Below, piece by piece: positions 44,608 to 55,031 of a stretch of 64,000 nucleotides of DNA. Positions within the stretch are counted from its first letter, which is position 1, and each line of letters opens with the position of its first letter. The stretch comes from Saprospiraceae bacterium (GTDB taxonomy: Bacteria > Bacteroidota > Bacteroidia > Chitinophagales > Saprospiraceae). Made by a program: the position numbers and the translations under genes. The DNA lies in the NCBI GenBank assembly GCA_020628645.1, contig JAHDES010000003.1:62001-126000 (forward strand), written 5' to 3'. The notes under the pieces are model-generated. The model was not told the DNA's origin. It ran no database searches and saw only the letters and a program-made list of their open reading frames with translations.

Positions 44608-47600
44608 TTAGAAGGAGAAAATCGCTCCTACATACATTCTTCGTGGTAAACTAAATAAGTCAGGATTTACCAAGACCCAATTATAAGCATCTAGATAAGC
44701 CTGTTCGCTTCTATCTTGTGTATTGATAATCTGCTGTAAGGCATCTTGTCCATTTGCAGAAGTCAAATATCCATCGTCTGTAGGTGAACCTGTGGCAGAA
44801 TATACATTGATAACATTACGAGTATTTAATAGATTTTGGGCTCTGAAATATACATTTAAGTATAATGGTCGTTTTCCGTTTCCTTCTTTTGCCAGCTGAA
44901 AGTCTTTATCTATTCGAAGATTTACACGATAGTTCCATGGCTTACGTGCCCCATTAATTGATCCAAGAGTACCTGCACCTCCAAATTCTTGAGGAAGAAT
45001 TCTTGCTGTATAAGGTCGACCAGATACAGCATTTGCTTGTATATTTAAACCTGTGTTAGCAAATATGTCGATCCCTCCAATAGTAGGACCATTGTAGGTG
45101 TTACCAGAAGCATAACGATAATCAAATGTAACATTGATATTATGACGATCATCATAGTCTAGAGGGAATAAAGTTCTTAAATTTCCTCTACTTGTTAATC
45201 CACGTTGTGAATCAGCATTTGATCCTGTTCCATCTGCAAATTGAAGCGTATAGTTTGCTAATATTTGAACATTATTCGTACGACGTAAGTCATAAGTAAA
45301 TGAGAATCCTTTTACTGTACCAAAATCTTGATTATCATACGTTGTGTAAGAAGTAATTGGACTTGCCACAAAAACATAAGGACGACGTTGAATCATATCT
45401 CTTAGCTCCTTATAATAAGCTGCTATTGTTATGGCGGATGTATTCGATACTTTTTGCTTAAATCCAACCTCATAATCTACAGTTCGTTGTGGGCGAAGAT
45501 TAGGGTTACGATATAAAGTAGAACTTGATCGCGTCTCCATGTAGTAATAATCAAAAGCAGTTGCTCTTGCTTGGGCTGAAGATGGTCGTTGTACCAAAAT
45601 ATCATAGTGAGCAAAGAAATTAGCTTCTTCAGAAATAGGGAAAGAGAAGGCTAAACGAGGCATCCAATTCAATTGTGGCTCATAATCTTTAAATGAATTA
45701 TTTACGTCAAAATTTGTAGATTTAATATCATTTACTCGACCATCCTCATAATAACGTGGTGTAACTACACTTGTACCGAGTACTAATGCCCCACTATTTG
45801 CAGCAGAACCATCTGCAAAATACCATTGCTCTCCATCTCTGTATCCTATAACATCATTACTTCCTTGTCCATTTACATACACTTTGAAGTCATCTCCAAC
45901 GGCTGAAGGTTGATCTCCACTTACTTCTGATAAAGCGTAGAAATCTCGAGCATTCATGATTTCATACAAAGAATAGGGATCTTTTAACACTTTAGTATTC
46001 GCATCATAGCGATCTACGCGTAATCCTAAACGGAAGATAATATCTTTGAATGTAAATTTATCTTGTATAAATGCTGAAGCATAAATCGGTTGAAAGGAAG
46101 CTACAGGAAACGTCCGTACCCCATTCTCATCTGTCGTATTAAAAAAGTCGTCAAAAGTAACATTATCAGATTGCTTGTTCCCTAAAAAGTCATATCCATA
46201 ATAACGTATTCCTAAATCTGTAAAGTCATTCAATTCTTGCGCAGAAAACATATCCAAGGAAAGCATACTTGGATCTACTGCATCCACATTAAAGAATTCA
46301 TTGATTGGTGTTCCATCTATCGCTCGAACTCGTTTGAAAAAATAATTCGTTGCAAACTCATCTTCACTACTTTGAGGAGCAAATTGTTCAAACTCTACAC
46401 CAGGAAAGTTAGGATCTTCAAATGTACCGATAACATTTAATGTATCTACACCTGAAAGATGACGATTGGCTTGCTGACGTGCTAAAGTCCAAAGTGTATA
46501 AGGTTCTATATTATAACCACGAATGAATCGTTGTTCATATAAAATACCAAACTGAATACTGTGTCGTCCATTTTCTGAACTTCCATTTGGCACTAAGTCA
46601 AAAGTGCTGTTAATGTTTAATGTATAATAATCATTATCCGATTTATTAAGTCTATTATAAACCGTACCTACATTAGCATGATACCCCCAAGCAGATTGTA
46701 CTGGTCCATTAATTTGTCCATTTAACATCACAAACTCCACATTTCCAGTTGGATCGTTTGGGTTGATAGCATCTATATCAACTACATTATTATAATTAGC
46801 TAAAACAGAATTAATTTCGCTTCTAGTATATCCTTGAAATTCTTGTCTATAATCAGCGTGAGCAAAGAAAGTATTTCCAAAAGGTATTCCACCTGTATAT
46901 TCAGATTGAGCAACAATAGGTACCCAATCATAATCAAACTTTCCTATGTATCCATAGTTAAAGACATCATCTCCATGTCGATTATCATCAAATTGAGAGG
47001 TTTCTCTTTCGTAACCTAATTGTACTGTATAAGATGCATTTTGAATAAGAGAAGCTTTCTTTTCTCCATCTGCATTTGTTCCATATGACCCTCCTCCTAG
47101 ACGATGACGAAAACGGAAGTTCCCTCGATAAGTCAAATCTTCACTTAAAGGATTATTATGACTATTTAATGTTCTCCACCCACCGTTGGTAAATGAATAA
47201 GGTTCATAATTGGTAAAAGGAGTAAAGTAATTGTCTAACTGTTGTAAAGAACCACTTAATGAAATATCAATTGCATCACTTAATCGAGCATCAATTTTAG
47301 CGGTAAGATCTAGTTGAGTCCGCTCTTCAAATGGTTTATAATCTAAAGCATCTACATCCTCGTCAGTTAAAAATTCTGCAGCTGGCACAATACCCGCTGA
47401 AGTAACGATTACTGGATTTGCCTGTAACTCTGTTAATTTTTCATCTTTCACTCGATAGATAGGAGTAGCTGGCGGATCATCATCTGTTCTACCAATATAC
47501 TGACCAGAAAACCTAAACCCTAATATAGATTTCCCTTCACTATTTTTAACAATAGGACCACTTATATTTGCACTTGCAAGATTATACCCAAATGCATCTA

Positions 47601-48312
47601 AAAACTCTGAGGTTTCTAATTCTAATCCACCAGAAAACTTACTTGAAGGCCCCTTTGATGTTGCCGAAACAATACCTCCCGTTACATCTCCATATGATGC
47701 TGGTAATCCTCCAGTAATTACTTGAAGTTGCTCTATTTCAGATTGAGGAATTACACCTCGAACTTGTATACCATCTAAATAATAAATCGTATTTTCGGTT
47801 CTAGATCCTCTTATGGATAAAGCACCTCCATCATCCGAGGCTCCTACTCCTGCTGTAGCTTGAGCAATCCCATTAATACTTTTTGTAGGTAGATTTCGAA
47901 TCTGTTCGGCAGTAACAACTGAACCTTGAGTGGTATTATCTTGCTCGATTAAGGGAACTTTATACCCTGTGACTACAACTTCCGTTGCAAGAATACCTTC
48001 AGTAATTTGGAGATCAAGCTTATTGGCTTTTCCTGCCGAAACCAAAACTCCAGTAACTCTGGAAGCAGTATATCCTGTATAGGATGCCTCTACATCATAA
48101 GTGCCAGGGTCGAGTGGATTAATGCTATAATTACCATCAAAATCCGTTTCACCCCCTGTAATGAGCTCACCATTTTTATAAACGGCAATTGTACCGAATA
48201 AAATGGGCTCTCCTGTCTCGACATCCGTCACCTTCCCTTGTAATGAGGTCTGGGAGAATACCATGGTGCTACACAAAATGAATGTGAGCGAGAGTAGTAA
48301 ATAACGTGCCAT
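44608..48312 (-). CDS. TonB-dependent receptor with CarboxypepD_reg-like domain
   Basis: 1234 residues with a signal peptide ending MVFSQ. A CarboxypepD_reg-like domain (about residues 22-105, starting TSLQGKVTDVETGEPILFGTI) is followed by a plug (KVPLIEQDNTTQGSVVTAEQIRNLPTKSINGIAQATAGVGASDDGGALSIRG) and a long barrel ending in an aromatic strand (PRRMYVGAIFSF). It lacks a SusD-type partner downstream; instead a giant secreted protein and a PorV-like protein follow. Outer membrane. It probably heads the operon; no certain promoter was found upstream. Confidence 0.9.
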   Translation of the reverse strand: MARYLLLSLTFILCSTMVFSQTSLQGKVTDVETGEPILFGTIAVYKNGELITGGETDFDGNYSINPLDPGTYDVEASYTGYTASRVTGVLVSAGKANKLDLQITEGILATEVVVTGYKVPLIEQDNTTQGSVVTAEQIRNLPTKSINGIAQATAGVGASDDGGALSIRGSRTENTIYYLDGIQVRGVIPQSEIEQLQVITGGLPASYGDVTGGIVSATSKGPSSKFSGGLELETSEFLDAFGYNLASANISGPIVKNSEGKSILGFRFSGQYIGRTDDDPPATPIYRVKDEKLTELQANPVIVTSAGIVPAAEFLTDEDVDALDYKPFEERTQLDLTAKIDARLSDAIDISLSGSLQQLDNYFTPFTNYEPYSFTNGGWRTLNSHNNPLSEDLTYRGNFRFRHRLGGGSYGTNADGEKKASLIQNASYTVQLGYERETSQFDDNRHGDDVFNYGYIGKFDYDWVPIVAQSEYTGGIPFGNTFFAHADYRQEFQGYTRSEINSVLANYNNVVDIDAINPNDPTGNVEFVMLNGQINGPVQSAWGYHANVGTVYNRLNKSDNDYYTLNINSTFDLVPNGSSENGRHSIQFGILYEQRFIRGYNIEPYTLWTLARQQANRHLSGVDTLNVIGTFEDPNFPGVEFEQFAPQSSEDEFATNYFFKRVRAIDGTPINEFFNVDAVDPSMLSLDMFSAQELNDFTDLGIRYYGYDFLGNKQSDNVTFDDFFNTTDENGVRTFPVASFQPIYASAFIQDKFTFKDIIFRLGLRVDRYDANTKVLKDPYSLYEIMNARDFYALSEVSGDQPSAVGDDFKVYVNGQGSNDVIGYRDGEQWYFADGSAANSGALVLGTSVVTPRYYEDGRVNDIKSTNFDVNNSFKDYEPQLNWMPRLAFSFPISEEANFFAHYDILVQRPSSAQARATAFDYYYMETRSSSTLYRNPNLRPQRTVDYEVGFKQKVSNTSAITIAAYYKELRDMIQRRPYVFVASPITSYTTYDNQDFGTVKGFSFTYDLRRTNNVQILANYTLQFADGTGSNADSQRGLTSRGNLRTLFPLDYDDRHNINVTFDYRYASGNTYNGPTIGGIDIFANTGLNIQANAVSGRPYTARILPQEFGGAGTLGSINGARKPWNYRVNLRIDKDFQLAKEGNGKRPLYLNVYFRAQNLLNTRNVINVYSATGSPTDDGYLTSANGQDALQQIINTQDRSEQAYLDAYNWVLVNPDLFSLPRRMYVGAIFSF

Positions 48313-48858
48313 ATAGTACTGTTTTTATTTATGACAAAAAAGGAAGCTCAACATGGGTATAAGAGCTAAAAAACGCTAGAATTATCTATTGGGCAAGTTT
48401 TAATTTGGCTAGTATTATTATTTGGATAAGTTGGTTGTTCCGTTTGTTTTTGGTTTAAGTTTTATTTTAGAGGAACAGTTATTTATCAAATAAAATTGAA
48501 TGGGTTTAGTTCGTTTAAAAAAAATTGCTCCGTATTCTAGTAAGCATACAACCCTTGACCTATGTTTTGGCTCTATTTAAAATAGCCCACAATTTTAAGA
48601 AAATTGAGGCTGTTTTCAAAACAAATTAAGCCTTCCATGTCAAACGATTGACATAAGTTGGCAGATTTATCTATTTTCTCCCCTTTCATATTTTGAATAT
48701 GTTTTATATCATAAAAAAAAGGAGGTAAAGTAATCAATCAATTTTATGAGAATAGCTGGTTTAGGTACTGTAAAAATAACCCAAACTCTATATTTCTTCT
48801 AGCAATAAAAACCAATAAGTCAGGTTTCTAAAATCTGAAAAAGTAAATTAATCCTACC
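48313..48858. other. Intergenic region upstream of the TonB receptor operon
   Basis: 545 bases without a supported gene. One small inverted repeat, CAATTTT-AAG-AAAATTG at 48590-48606, is the only structure found. No good -7 box was seen for the receptor gene. Confidence 0.5.
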
Positions 48859-49800
48859 TTACAAATATAAATTTTCTACTTTTTTGAGTAAAATACTTGC
48901 TAATCGTTCTTTTGACTCTATTGTCCAGCCTGCTACATGAGGCGTAAAAATTGTATTGGGGAATTGATAAAGTTGTTGAAATTTTTGATCTTCTTCTATT
49001 GTAAATGTCGCTGGCTTTTCATTTTCGAATACATCTAAACAAGCTCCTTGTACTTTTCCTGATGTTAAAGCGACTATTAAATCTTCCGTTGGAATCACAT
49101 TTCCTCTTGACGTATTAATTATGATGAGATCTTTTTTAAACTTTTTGAGATAGTCTAAATTAGCTAAATGCTTTGTCTCAGGCGTAAGTGGTAAATGTAA
49201 ACTTAAAATATCGGTCTCCTCAAAAATTTGTTCCATTTGGCATTCTTCTACAAATGGAAAATCTTCCGTATAGTTTGTTTTGTATTTATCGTAGGCTAAA
49301 ATTCGCATCCCCATACCTTGAAGTTTTTGGGCAAAGGCACTTCCTGTATAACCGAACCCAATAATACTAATCGTTCGCCCCATTATTTCAAAGCCTCTAT
49401 TTTGTTCGCGCTGCCAAAGTTTCTGGCGTACTTGTGGGTCTCCTTGTAAAAATTTATTGGCTAATGTGAGCAACATCCCTAGTGCATGTTCTGCTACCGC
49501 ATTGCAATTACCATCTGGCGCACGAAAAATAGCAACTCCTTTTTCTTTGGCATAATCTAAGTCAATAATTTCTAAACCTGATCCTAATCGACCTACAAAT
49601 TTTAGTTGCTCTGCTTGATCCAACATTGCCCGATCTACCAGAATTTTGCTATTAATTATCATTCCTTCATAATCCGAAACACGTTTTCTTACTTCTTCTA
49701 ATCGTAAAGAAGGTTCATAATCACAATGAAACCCCAAATTAGTTAAACCTTCAATTAATAAAGGGTGAACAGCATCGGTGATAAGTACTTTTTTTTGCAT
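48859..49800 (-). CDS. D-2-hydroxyacid dehydrogenase (D-3-phosphoglycerate dehydrogenase-like)
   Basis: 313 residues. NAD-binding GxGxxG in SIIGFGYTGSAFAQKLQGMGM, substrate Arg in INTSRGNVIPTEDL, catalytic Glu in VFENEKP and His in FTPHVAGWTIES: the R-E-H triad of the family is present. There is no ACT regulatory domain. Several substrates are possible, with 3-phosphoglycerate one option. No serine-biosynthesis gene is adjacent. Confidence 0.9.
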   Translation of the reverse strand: MQKKVLITDAVHPLLIEGLTNLGFHCDYEPSLRLEEVRKRVSDYEGMIINSKILVDRAMLDQAEQLKFVGRLGSGLEIIDLDYAKEKGVAIFRAPDGNCNAVAEHALGMLLTLANKFLQGDPQVRQKLWQREQNRGFEIMGRTISIIGFGYTGSAFAQKLQGMGMRILAYDKYKTNYTEDFPFVEECQMEQIFEETDILSLHLPLTPETKHLANLDYLKKFKKDLIIINTSRGNVIPTEDLIVALTSGKVQGACLDVFENEKPATFTIEEDQKFQQLYQFPNTIFTPHVAGWTIESKERLASILLKKVENLYL

Positions 49801-50130
49801 ACAATTCTATAATTTGATTTCCTCATCAATCTTCCACAAACAAGAATGTTTGTGCTACTTATTGCTAGATGTTATAATCTTCTTCACAAAGATCACCAAA
49901 AATTTGATTGATTTAGTATTCATCAAAAATTAAATTCCCTTTTTAAACCTGCCTACTATCTGTTAGTATAATTTGAAGAAAACCTGCCCGATCTGAAGAT
50001 CATTCAGGCGGGTCGGGAATTAATTATTTGACAGTTGCTTATATTTTATCAAAAATCTTCCAACCTCTTTTTAGAAAAAAGTGTTTACCTTTCAACATCT
50101 ATTTACTTCACAAATAAAACCACGCCTCTA
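49801..50130. other. Divergent intergenic region with GC-rich repeat
   Basis: Spacer between the dehydrogenase and the alcohol dehydrogenase. Besides the repeat at 49979-50018 there is no supported gene. A related CCTGCCTACTATCTGTTAG stretch lies at about 49948. Confidence 0.4.
49979..50018 (+). repeat. GC-rich palindromic repeat, copy B
   Basis: Starts AAAACCTGCCCGATC and ends AGGCGGGTCGGGA, with a GATCTGAAGATCATTC core; related to the copies at 31400-31440 (opposite strand) and 51318-51372. Confidence 0.5.
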
Positions 50131-51291
50131 ATGCGAAATTTCAATTTCAAAAATCCTACAAAAATCATTTTCGGAAAAGATCAAATTGCCAAAATAGCTA
50201 CTGAAATTCCTAAAGATGCAAGAGTGCTTATGTTGTATGGCGGTGGAAGTATCAAACGTAATGGTCTTTATGAGCAAGTTATTGAAGCTTTGAAAGAGCA
50301 TACTTATTTTGAATTTGGGGGTATTCCTGCCAATCCTGAGTATGATATTTTGATGGATGCGTTAGCTATTGTTAAAAAAGAAAAAATTGACTTCATGTTA
50401 GCAGTAGGAGGTGGTTCTGTGATTGATGGGGTAAAATTTATTTCAGCGGCAGCCGTTTATGAAGGCGATGATCCTTGGAATATTTTACGGAAATATGTCC
50501 GTACGCAGCAAGGATTGCCCTTTGGTACAGTGCTTACTCTTCCTGCTACGGGTTCAGAAATGAATTCTGGAGCGGTAATTACTCGCGCTGAAACGAAGGA
50601 AAAACTAGCTATGGGCGGTCCAGGCTTATTTCCTGTATTTTCTGTATTGGATCCTCAAGTCATTCATTCTATTCCAAAACGACAACTCGCTAATGGAGTA
50701 GTCGATGCCTTTACACATGTTATGGAACAGTATATGACCTATCCTGTTGGTGCGTATTTACAAGATCGAATTGCTGAAGGGGTAATGCAAACCTTAGTGG
50801 AAATCGCGCCACGTATTATTGCTGATCCAAAAGATTATACTGCCGCAGCCAATTTCATGTGGTCCTGTACAATGGCATTAAATGGTTTGATACAAAAAGG
50901 AGTCCCTACGGATTGGGCGACGCACATGATTGGACATGAACTCACAGCTTTGTATGGTATCGATCATGCTCGTACTTTGGCAATTATTGCTCCTAGTTTA
51001 TTGCGTTATAAACTAGAAAATAAGAAAGAAAAACTGGCGCAATATGGAGAACGTATTTGGGGAATTACAGATGGTTCGCTAGAAGAACGTGCGCAAGCAG
51101 CTATTGATAAAACAGTGGACTTCTTCCATTCTTTAGATATTAAAACTCGTTTGTCCGAATATACCGAAGATTATCAACAAACGGCTACTTTTATTGAAGA
51201 TCGTTTTACTAAGCGCTCATGGGTAACACTAGGCGAACGAAAAGATATTACACCTTCTGATGTAAAGGAAATTGTAGAAATGAGTTATTAA
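50131..51291 (+). CDS. Iron-containing alcohol dehydrogenase
   Basis: 386 residues from the ATG at 50131 (MRNFNFKNPTKIIFG is the usual start of the family; a start at 50035 would add 32 residues). AVGGGSVIDGVKF is the NAD(P)-binding loop, VVDAFTHVMEQYMT and GHELTALYGIDHARTL give the metal-binding Asp and His residues. It resembles the YqhD/butanol dehydrogenase type that reduces aldehydes. NADPH or NADH use cannot be decided. Confidence 0.93.
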   Translation: MRNFNFKNPTKIIFGKDQIAKIATEIPKDARVLMLYGGGSIKRNGLYEQVIEALKEHTYFEFGGIPANPEYDILMDALAIVKKEKIDFMLAVGGGSVIDGVKFISAAAVYEGDDPWNILRKYVRTQQGLPFGTVLTLPATGSEMNSGAVITRAETKEKLAMGGPGLFPVFSVLDPQVIHSIPKRQLANGVVDAFTHVMEQYMTYPVGAYLQDRIAEGVMQTLVEIAPRIIADPKDYTAAANFMWSCTMALNGLIQKGVPTDWATHMIGHELTALYGIDHARTLAIIAPSLLRYKLENKKEKLAQYGERIWGITDGSLEERAQAAIDKTVDFFHSLDIKTRLSEYTEDYQQTATFIEDRFTKRSWVTLGERKDITPSDVKEIVEMSY

Positions 51292-51308
51292 ATTTAAACA
51301 CATTTTTT

Positions 51309-51406
51309 GCGAGTTAGGAAACCTGTCCGCCCTTTCTGATCTATTTCAGATGACAGGCGGGCTCGCCTAATACATTTTGGAGAAGTTAGGAAACTTCTCC
51401 AATCTA
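51309..51406. terminator. Hairpins between convergent genes, including GC-rich repeat copy C
   Basis: Copy C of the GC-rich repeat (about 51318-51372) has CCTGTC/GACAGG arms and an outer GCGAG/CTCGC pair. It is followed by GGAGAAGTT (51379-51387) pairing with AACTTCTCC (51392-51400), then a T-rich tail. These probably terminate both the alcohol dehydrogenase and the SNF2 gene. Confidence 0.65.
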
Positions 51407-51411
51407 ACTTT

Positions 51412-54400
51412 TTAACTCAAGCGTACCAATTCATTCAACTCGCTATTCGATAATTCGCCAATCCATTTTTCTCCTGTTGAAACAGCGAGGTTGGCGAGTT
51501 CTTTTTTGTCTTGGAGGAGTTTATTTATTTTTTCTTCAAATGTACCTTGTGTGATAAAACGATGTACAAAGACATTGCGCGTTTGTCCAATTCGATAGGC
51601 TCGATCGGTTGCTTGTGCTTCCACTGCTGGATTCCACCAAAGATCATAATGGATGACATTGCTCGCTGCTGTTAGATTTAATCCAGTTCCTCCTGCTTTG
51701 AGTGATAAAATCATGACTCGTGTCGCACGATCATTTTGAAATTGTTCTACCATTTCATCGCGTCCTTTTCGACTAACGCCACCATGTAAGAAGGGTACTT
51801 CGAAATTGAATTCTTCTTCTAACATTTGTACCAATAAATTACCCATTTCTTGGTATTGGGTGAAAATGAGCGTCTTTTCACCTGCCTCTAAAATTTTAGG
51901 CATTAAATCAAATAGCAAACGAGATTTACCCGATAAAACGGGACTATCATCCCCTTTCTTCAAAAAGTGTCTTGGGTGATTACAGATTTGTTTTAATGCT
52001 GTGATAAGTTTTAAAATTAGTCCTCGTCGATTGATTCCTTCTGCATTTTCTATGGTTTGTAAAGTGGTATCAATCACATTCTGATAAATAGCAGCTTGTT
52101 CTTTAGTGAGTTCACAAAACTGGTCTTGTTCTACTTTATCAGGTAAATCTTTAATAATAGATTTATCTGATTTTAAACGCCTTAAAATAAATGGGGCGGT
52201 AATTTTTCTAAATTTATCGAGTTGTTCTTGATCGCGGTCAATTTCAATGGGTCGTGCAAAACGATCTTTAAATTTGGATAAGGTACTAAGATAGCCCTTG
52301 TTGGTAAAATCAAAAATACTCCAGTATTCGCTCAATCTATTTTCTACAGGCGTACCACTCATAGCAATCTTAATTGGCGCTTTGATTTTCTTGACGGCTT
52401 TCGTTTGTGCGGTAGAGGGATTTTTAATATTCTGTGCTTCATCAATGACGACTAACAACCATTTTTTCTTTTGTAATTTGGTGGTTTCTGAACGAATCAC
52501 ACCATAGGTTGTCAATAAAACGTCTGCTTCTTCGAGCAATTCAATTTTACGATTACTCCCGTGATAAAGATGCGTCTTTAAATTTGGAGCAAATTTGGCT
52601 ATTTCTTTTCGCCAATTCGTCAAAAGCGTGGTGGGAACGATGACTAATGCTTTTGCTTTTTTGAAAGCTCCTTCTTCTTTTAATTTTAACAAAGTGGCAA
52701 TTACTTGAAGTGTTTTCCCCAAGCCCATATCATCGGCAATCAAACTTCCAAAACCAATTTTGGCATTTTTATACAACCATTCATAGCCATTTAATTGATA
52801 AGGGCGAAGTGTCGCTTTCAATCCATCTGGTGTAGGTGCTGCTTCACTGTTTAATAATTGTTTGATTAATTTTCTGGTAGATGAATCCAGTTCAATTTTA
52901 GCACCTTCGTATTCTTCTGTGAGTGCTGTTTGGAGTAATTGATGATGATCTAAAACAGGTGGATTTTCCAGTTTTTGGATGAGATTTTGAATTTCTTTCT
53001 CATCAAAAAAGACGTATTGATCGTTGAGTTTTACAATTCCAGAAAACTTCTTGACCATCTTTAAAAACTCTTCTGGACTCAACATTTGATCGCCTACTGC
53101 CACCTGCCAATTAAAGGACAACATGCTATTCAAACCAATAATTGAACTATTTTTTACAGCACCATCATCTGTTTCTAAAGCTAAAGAAACTTGTGGTCGA
53201 AATAATCTTCTTAATGCTTTTGGTAATAAAACTTTGATTCCAAACAAACGAATGGTAGGGACGATTTTAAACAAAATATCCACAAATGTTTCTGCATCAA
53301 AAGATAAACTCTCTCGTCCTTGTGAAGCGACGATTCGACTAATTTGCGGGAAATAATCCGATAGCATCGCCAAGTCACGTAGTACATCTATTCGTGTATG
53401 ACTGAAATCTTCTTTTTTCAATACATCTTCTAGAGCAATCGGTGCTTCCAATGGTTTATTTTTATTTTCAACGGTTATTTGAACAGTAAACCAGCCTTCA
53501 TCTTCATCTATTTGTAAAACTGGAATGAAATCTTTATCGGATAAATAAAAATTATTCAACCACAATTGAATGGCTACTGGATAGGTCTTATTTTCAAACG
53601 ATTTAAAGGTGGAAATATCGCCATTAAAAAAGAGATTGGATACTTCATTGATTTGATAACGATAATCGAGGCTATTAAATTTATTGACAAAATAGGTCAA
53701 AAACACCGACAAAATCGCTGATGGATATTCATGTTCTTTGGGTTCATAAATATCTCTCCCTTGTTTGTAAAAAAGTAAATCTCTAGGAATTAATTCCCGT
53801 ACTTGCTGTGTCAGTGCTTTTATTTGTGGGTTCAAACTAGCAGGTATCCATCGTACCTTATAACGTTTTGGGCCTACCTCTAACAATTGTGGAATAAAAG
53901 CAGCTTGTTTTGCGAGATGATAAGCCGTACGATATGCAAGATGTAGCGCTTTTAAAGAAGGGGTATATTGTGGTAATTGCGTCAACGGCACTTGTTCCAA
54001 AAAGGCAATTAAATCCTCTTCATTATCTATTGTTAATAAGGATTTAGATCGGCTATTGCGAAAGGTACAATTCAAAAAATCAAGTTCATTATCCAAGAGC
54101 AATTCAATGTCTTCGATATTATCCATGATTTTTAGTTGTGCTTCATTGGATTCTACTTTAGGTATTTTTTGAAATTGCTTGCTGATTTTGGTATAAACAC
54201 GTTTGAGAATATCTTTAAAATCGCCATTGGTATAAAAAACAGGATTTTCTGATAAGATGGCTAAGAGATTTTCTTGATTGTTTGGTAATCGAGAAAAATC
54301 AATTTTTTGGTATAAATCATCTTGCCACTTAAACGCTTGTTCATCAAACGAAAATGCCTTGTATAATTGACTGGTAGATGTTATTGAGATATCTTTTTGC

Positions 54401-54924
54401 GCTGCTGTCGTATACCCAATTCCTTCTAAACCTTTAAACAAATCAAAATCGTGTAAATCAAAAACTAAAAATGGGTTTTTATCAATTTCATTTGCCACAA
54501 TATATAAGGTAGCCGCCATGTGTTTACAAGGCACAGCATGATCAGGACAAGAGCACCCTCCTGTAATATCGTGCCATGAATTAGGAAAAATATGAATCCC
54601 TGCTCGTTCACAATCTCGATATAAATCAGTAGGTAATTTTCGATTCAATAATTGAGAAAGATACAGCGGATTGGCCGTAATAGTTTGAATAATGGTCGCT
54701 TTTTCTTGCGCAGAAAAACTGGGAATAGTAAAGGCAATATCATAAGGATAGCGGCGCGACCCTTTTACTATTGCTTTTATTTTATTCCCGATAATCTGAA
54801 TTTCATATACGTTTCCTTTATTCGCATACGTCTTTCCACGTGGTAAGCGATTAGAATAATCAATATTGTTGAGGGCATTCAGCCATTGTTTGCCCCACCA
54901 AGTATTGCCATACGTTTTTCGCAT
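51412..54924 (-). CDS. SNF2-family DNA translocase with SWIM zinc finger
   Basis: 1170 residues. A SWIM zinc finger (CSCPDHAVPCKH, about residues 121-134) lies near the N-terminus. After a long region of unknown fold, the SNF2 ATPase starts at about residue 710: Walker A DDMGLGKTLQ, Walker B DEAQNIKNP, motif III MSGTPVENRLSEYWS, then helicase C with LHGGVSRKGRDEM and ATDRAYRIGQTRNVFVH. All ATPase motifs are intact. Such Swi2/Snf2-like proteins move along DNA and may remodel nucleoprotein or DNA repair complexes; this bacterial subgroup is poorly characterised. A promoter box lies at 54950. Confidence 0.95.
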   Translation of the reverse strand: MRKTYGNTWWGKQWLNALNNIDYSNRLPRGKTYANKGNVYEIQIIGNKIKAIVKGSRRYPYDIAFTIPSFSAQEKATIIQTITANPLYLSQLLNRKLPTDLYRDCERAGIHIFPNSWHDITGGCSCPDHAVPCKHMAATLYIVANEIDKNPFLVFDLHDFDLFKGLEGIGYTTAAQKDISITSTSQLYKAFSFDEQAFKWQDDLYQKIDFSRLPNNQENLLAILSENPVFYTNGDFKDILKRVYTKISKQFQKIPKVESNEAQLKIMDNIEDIELLLDNELDFLNCTFRNSRSKSLLTIDNEEDLIAFLEQVPLTQLPQYTPSLKALHLAYRTAYHLAKQAAFIPQLLEVGPKRYKVRWIPASLNPQIKALTQQVRELIPRDLLFYKQGRDIYEPKEHEYPSAILSVFLTYFVNKFNSLDYRYQINEVSNLFFNGDISTFKSFENKTYPVAIQLWLNNFYLSDKDFIPVLQIDEDEGWFTVQITVENKNKPLEAPIALEDVLKKEDFSHTRIDVLRDLAMLSDYFPQISRIVASQGRESLSFDAETFVDILFKIVPTIRLFGIKVLLPKALRRLFRPQVSLALETDDGAVKNSSIIGLNSMLSFNWQVAVGDQMLSPEEFLKMVKKFSGIVKLNDQYVFFDEKEIQNLIQKLENPPVLDHHQLLQTALTEEYEGAKIELDSSTRKLIKQLLNSEAAPTPDGLKATLRPYQLNGYEWLYKNAKIGFGSLIADDMGLGKTLQVIATLLKLKEEGAFKKAKALVIVPTTLLTNWRKEIAKFAPNLKTHLYHGSNRKIELLEEADVLLTTYGVIRSETTKLQKKKWLLVVIDEAQNIKNPSTAQTKAVKKIKAPIKIAMSGTPVENRLSEYWSIFDFTNKGYLSTLSKFKDRFARPIEIDRDQEQLDKFRKITAPFILRRLKSDKSIIKDLPDKVEQDQFCELTKEQAAIYQNVIDTTLQTIENAEGINRRGLILKLITALKQICNHPRHFLKKGDDSPVLSGKSRLLFDLMPKILEAGEKTLIFTQYQEMGNLLVQMLEEEFNFEVPFLHGGVSRKGRDEMVEQFQNDRATRVMILSLKAGGTGLNLTAASNVIHYDLWWNPAVEAQATDRAYRIGQTRNVFVHRFITQGTFEEKINKLLQDKKELANLAVSTGEKWIGELSNSELNELVRLS

Positions 54925-54949
54925 CTTGAAATTTCAATTCAATAATGTG

Positions 54950-54957
54950 CAAAAATA
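54950..54957 (-). promoter_or_regulatory. Putative SNF2 gene -7 box
   Basis: On the minus strand this reads TATTTTTG, matching TAnnTTTG, 25 bases before the ATG. Confidence 0.55.
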
Positions 54958-55031
54958 CAAAACTTTAAAAATACACTCTCTAAACAAGATTTTATTTTTA
55001 AACAATGCTCAAAAAAGGCTGTTGAAAAGGC

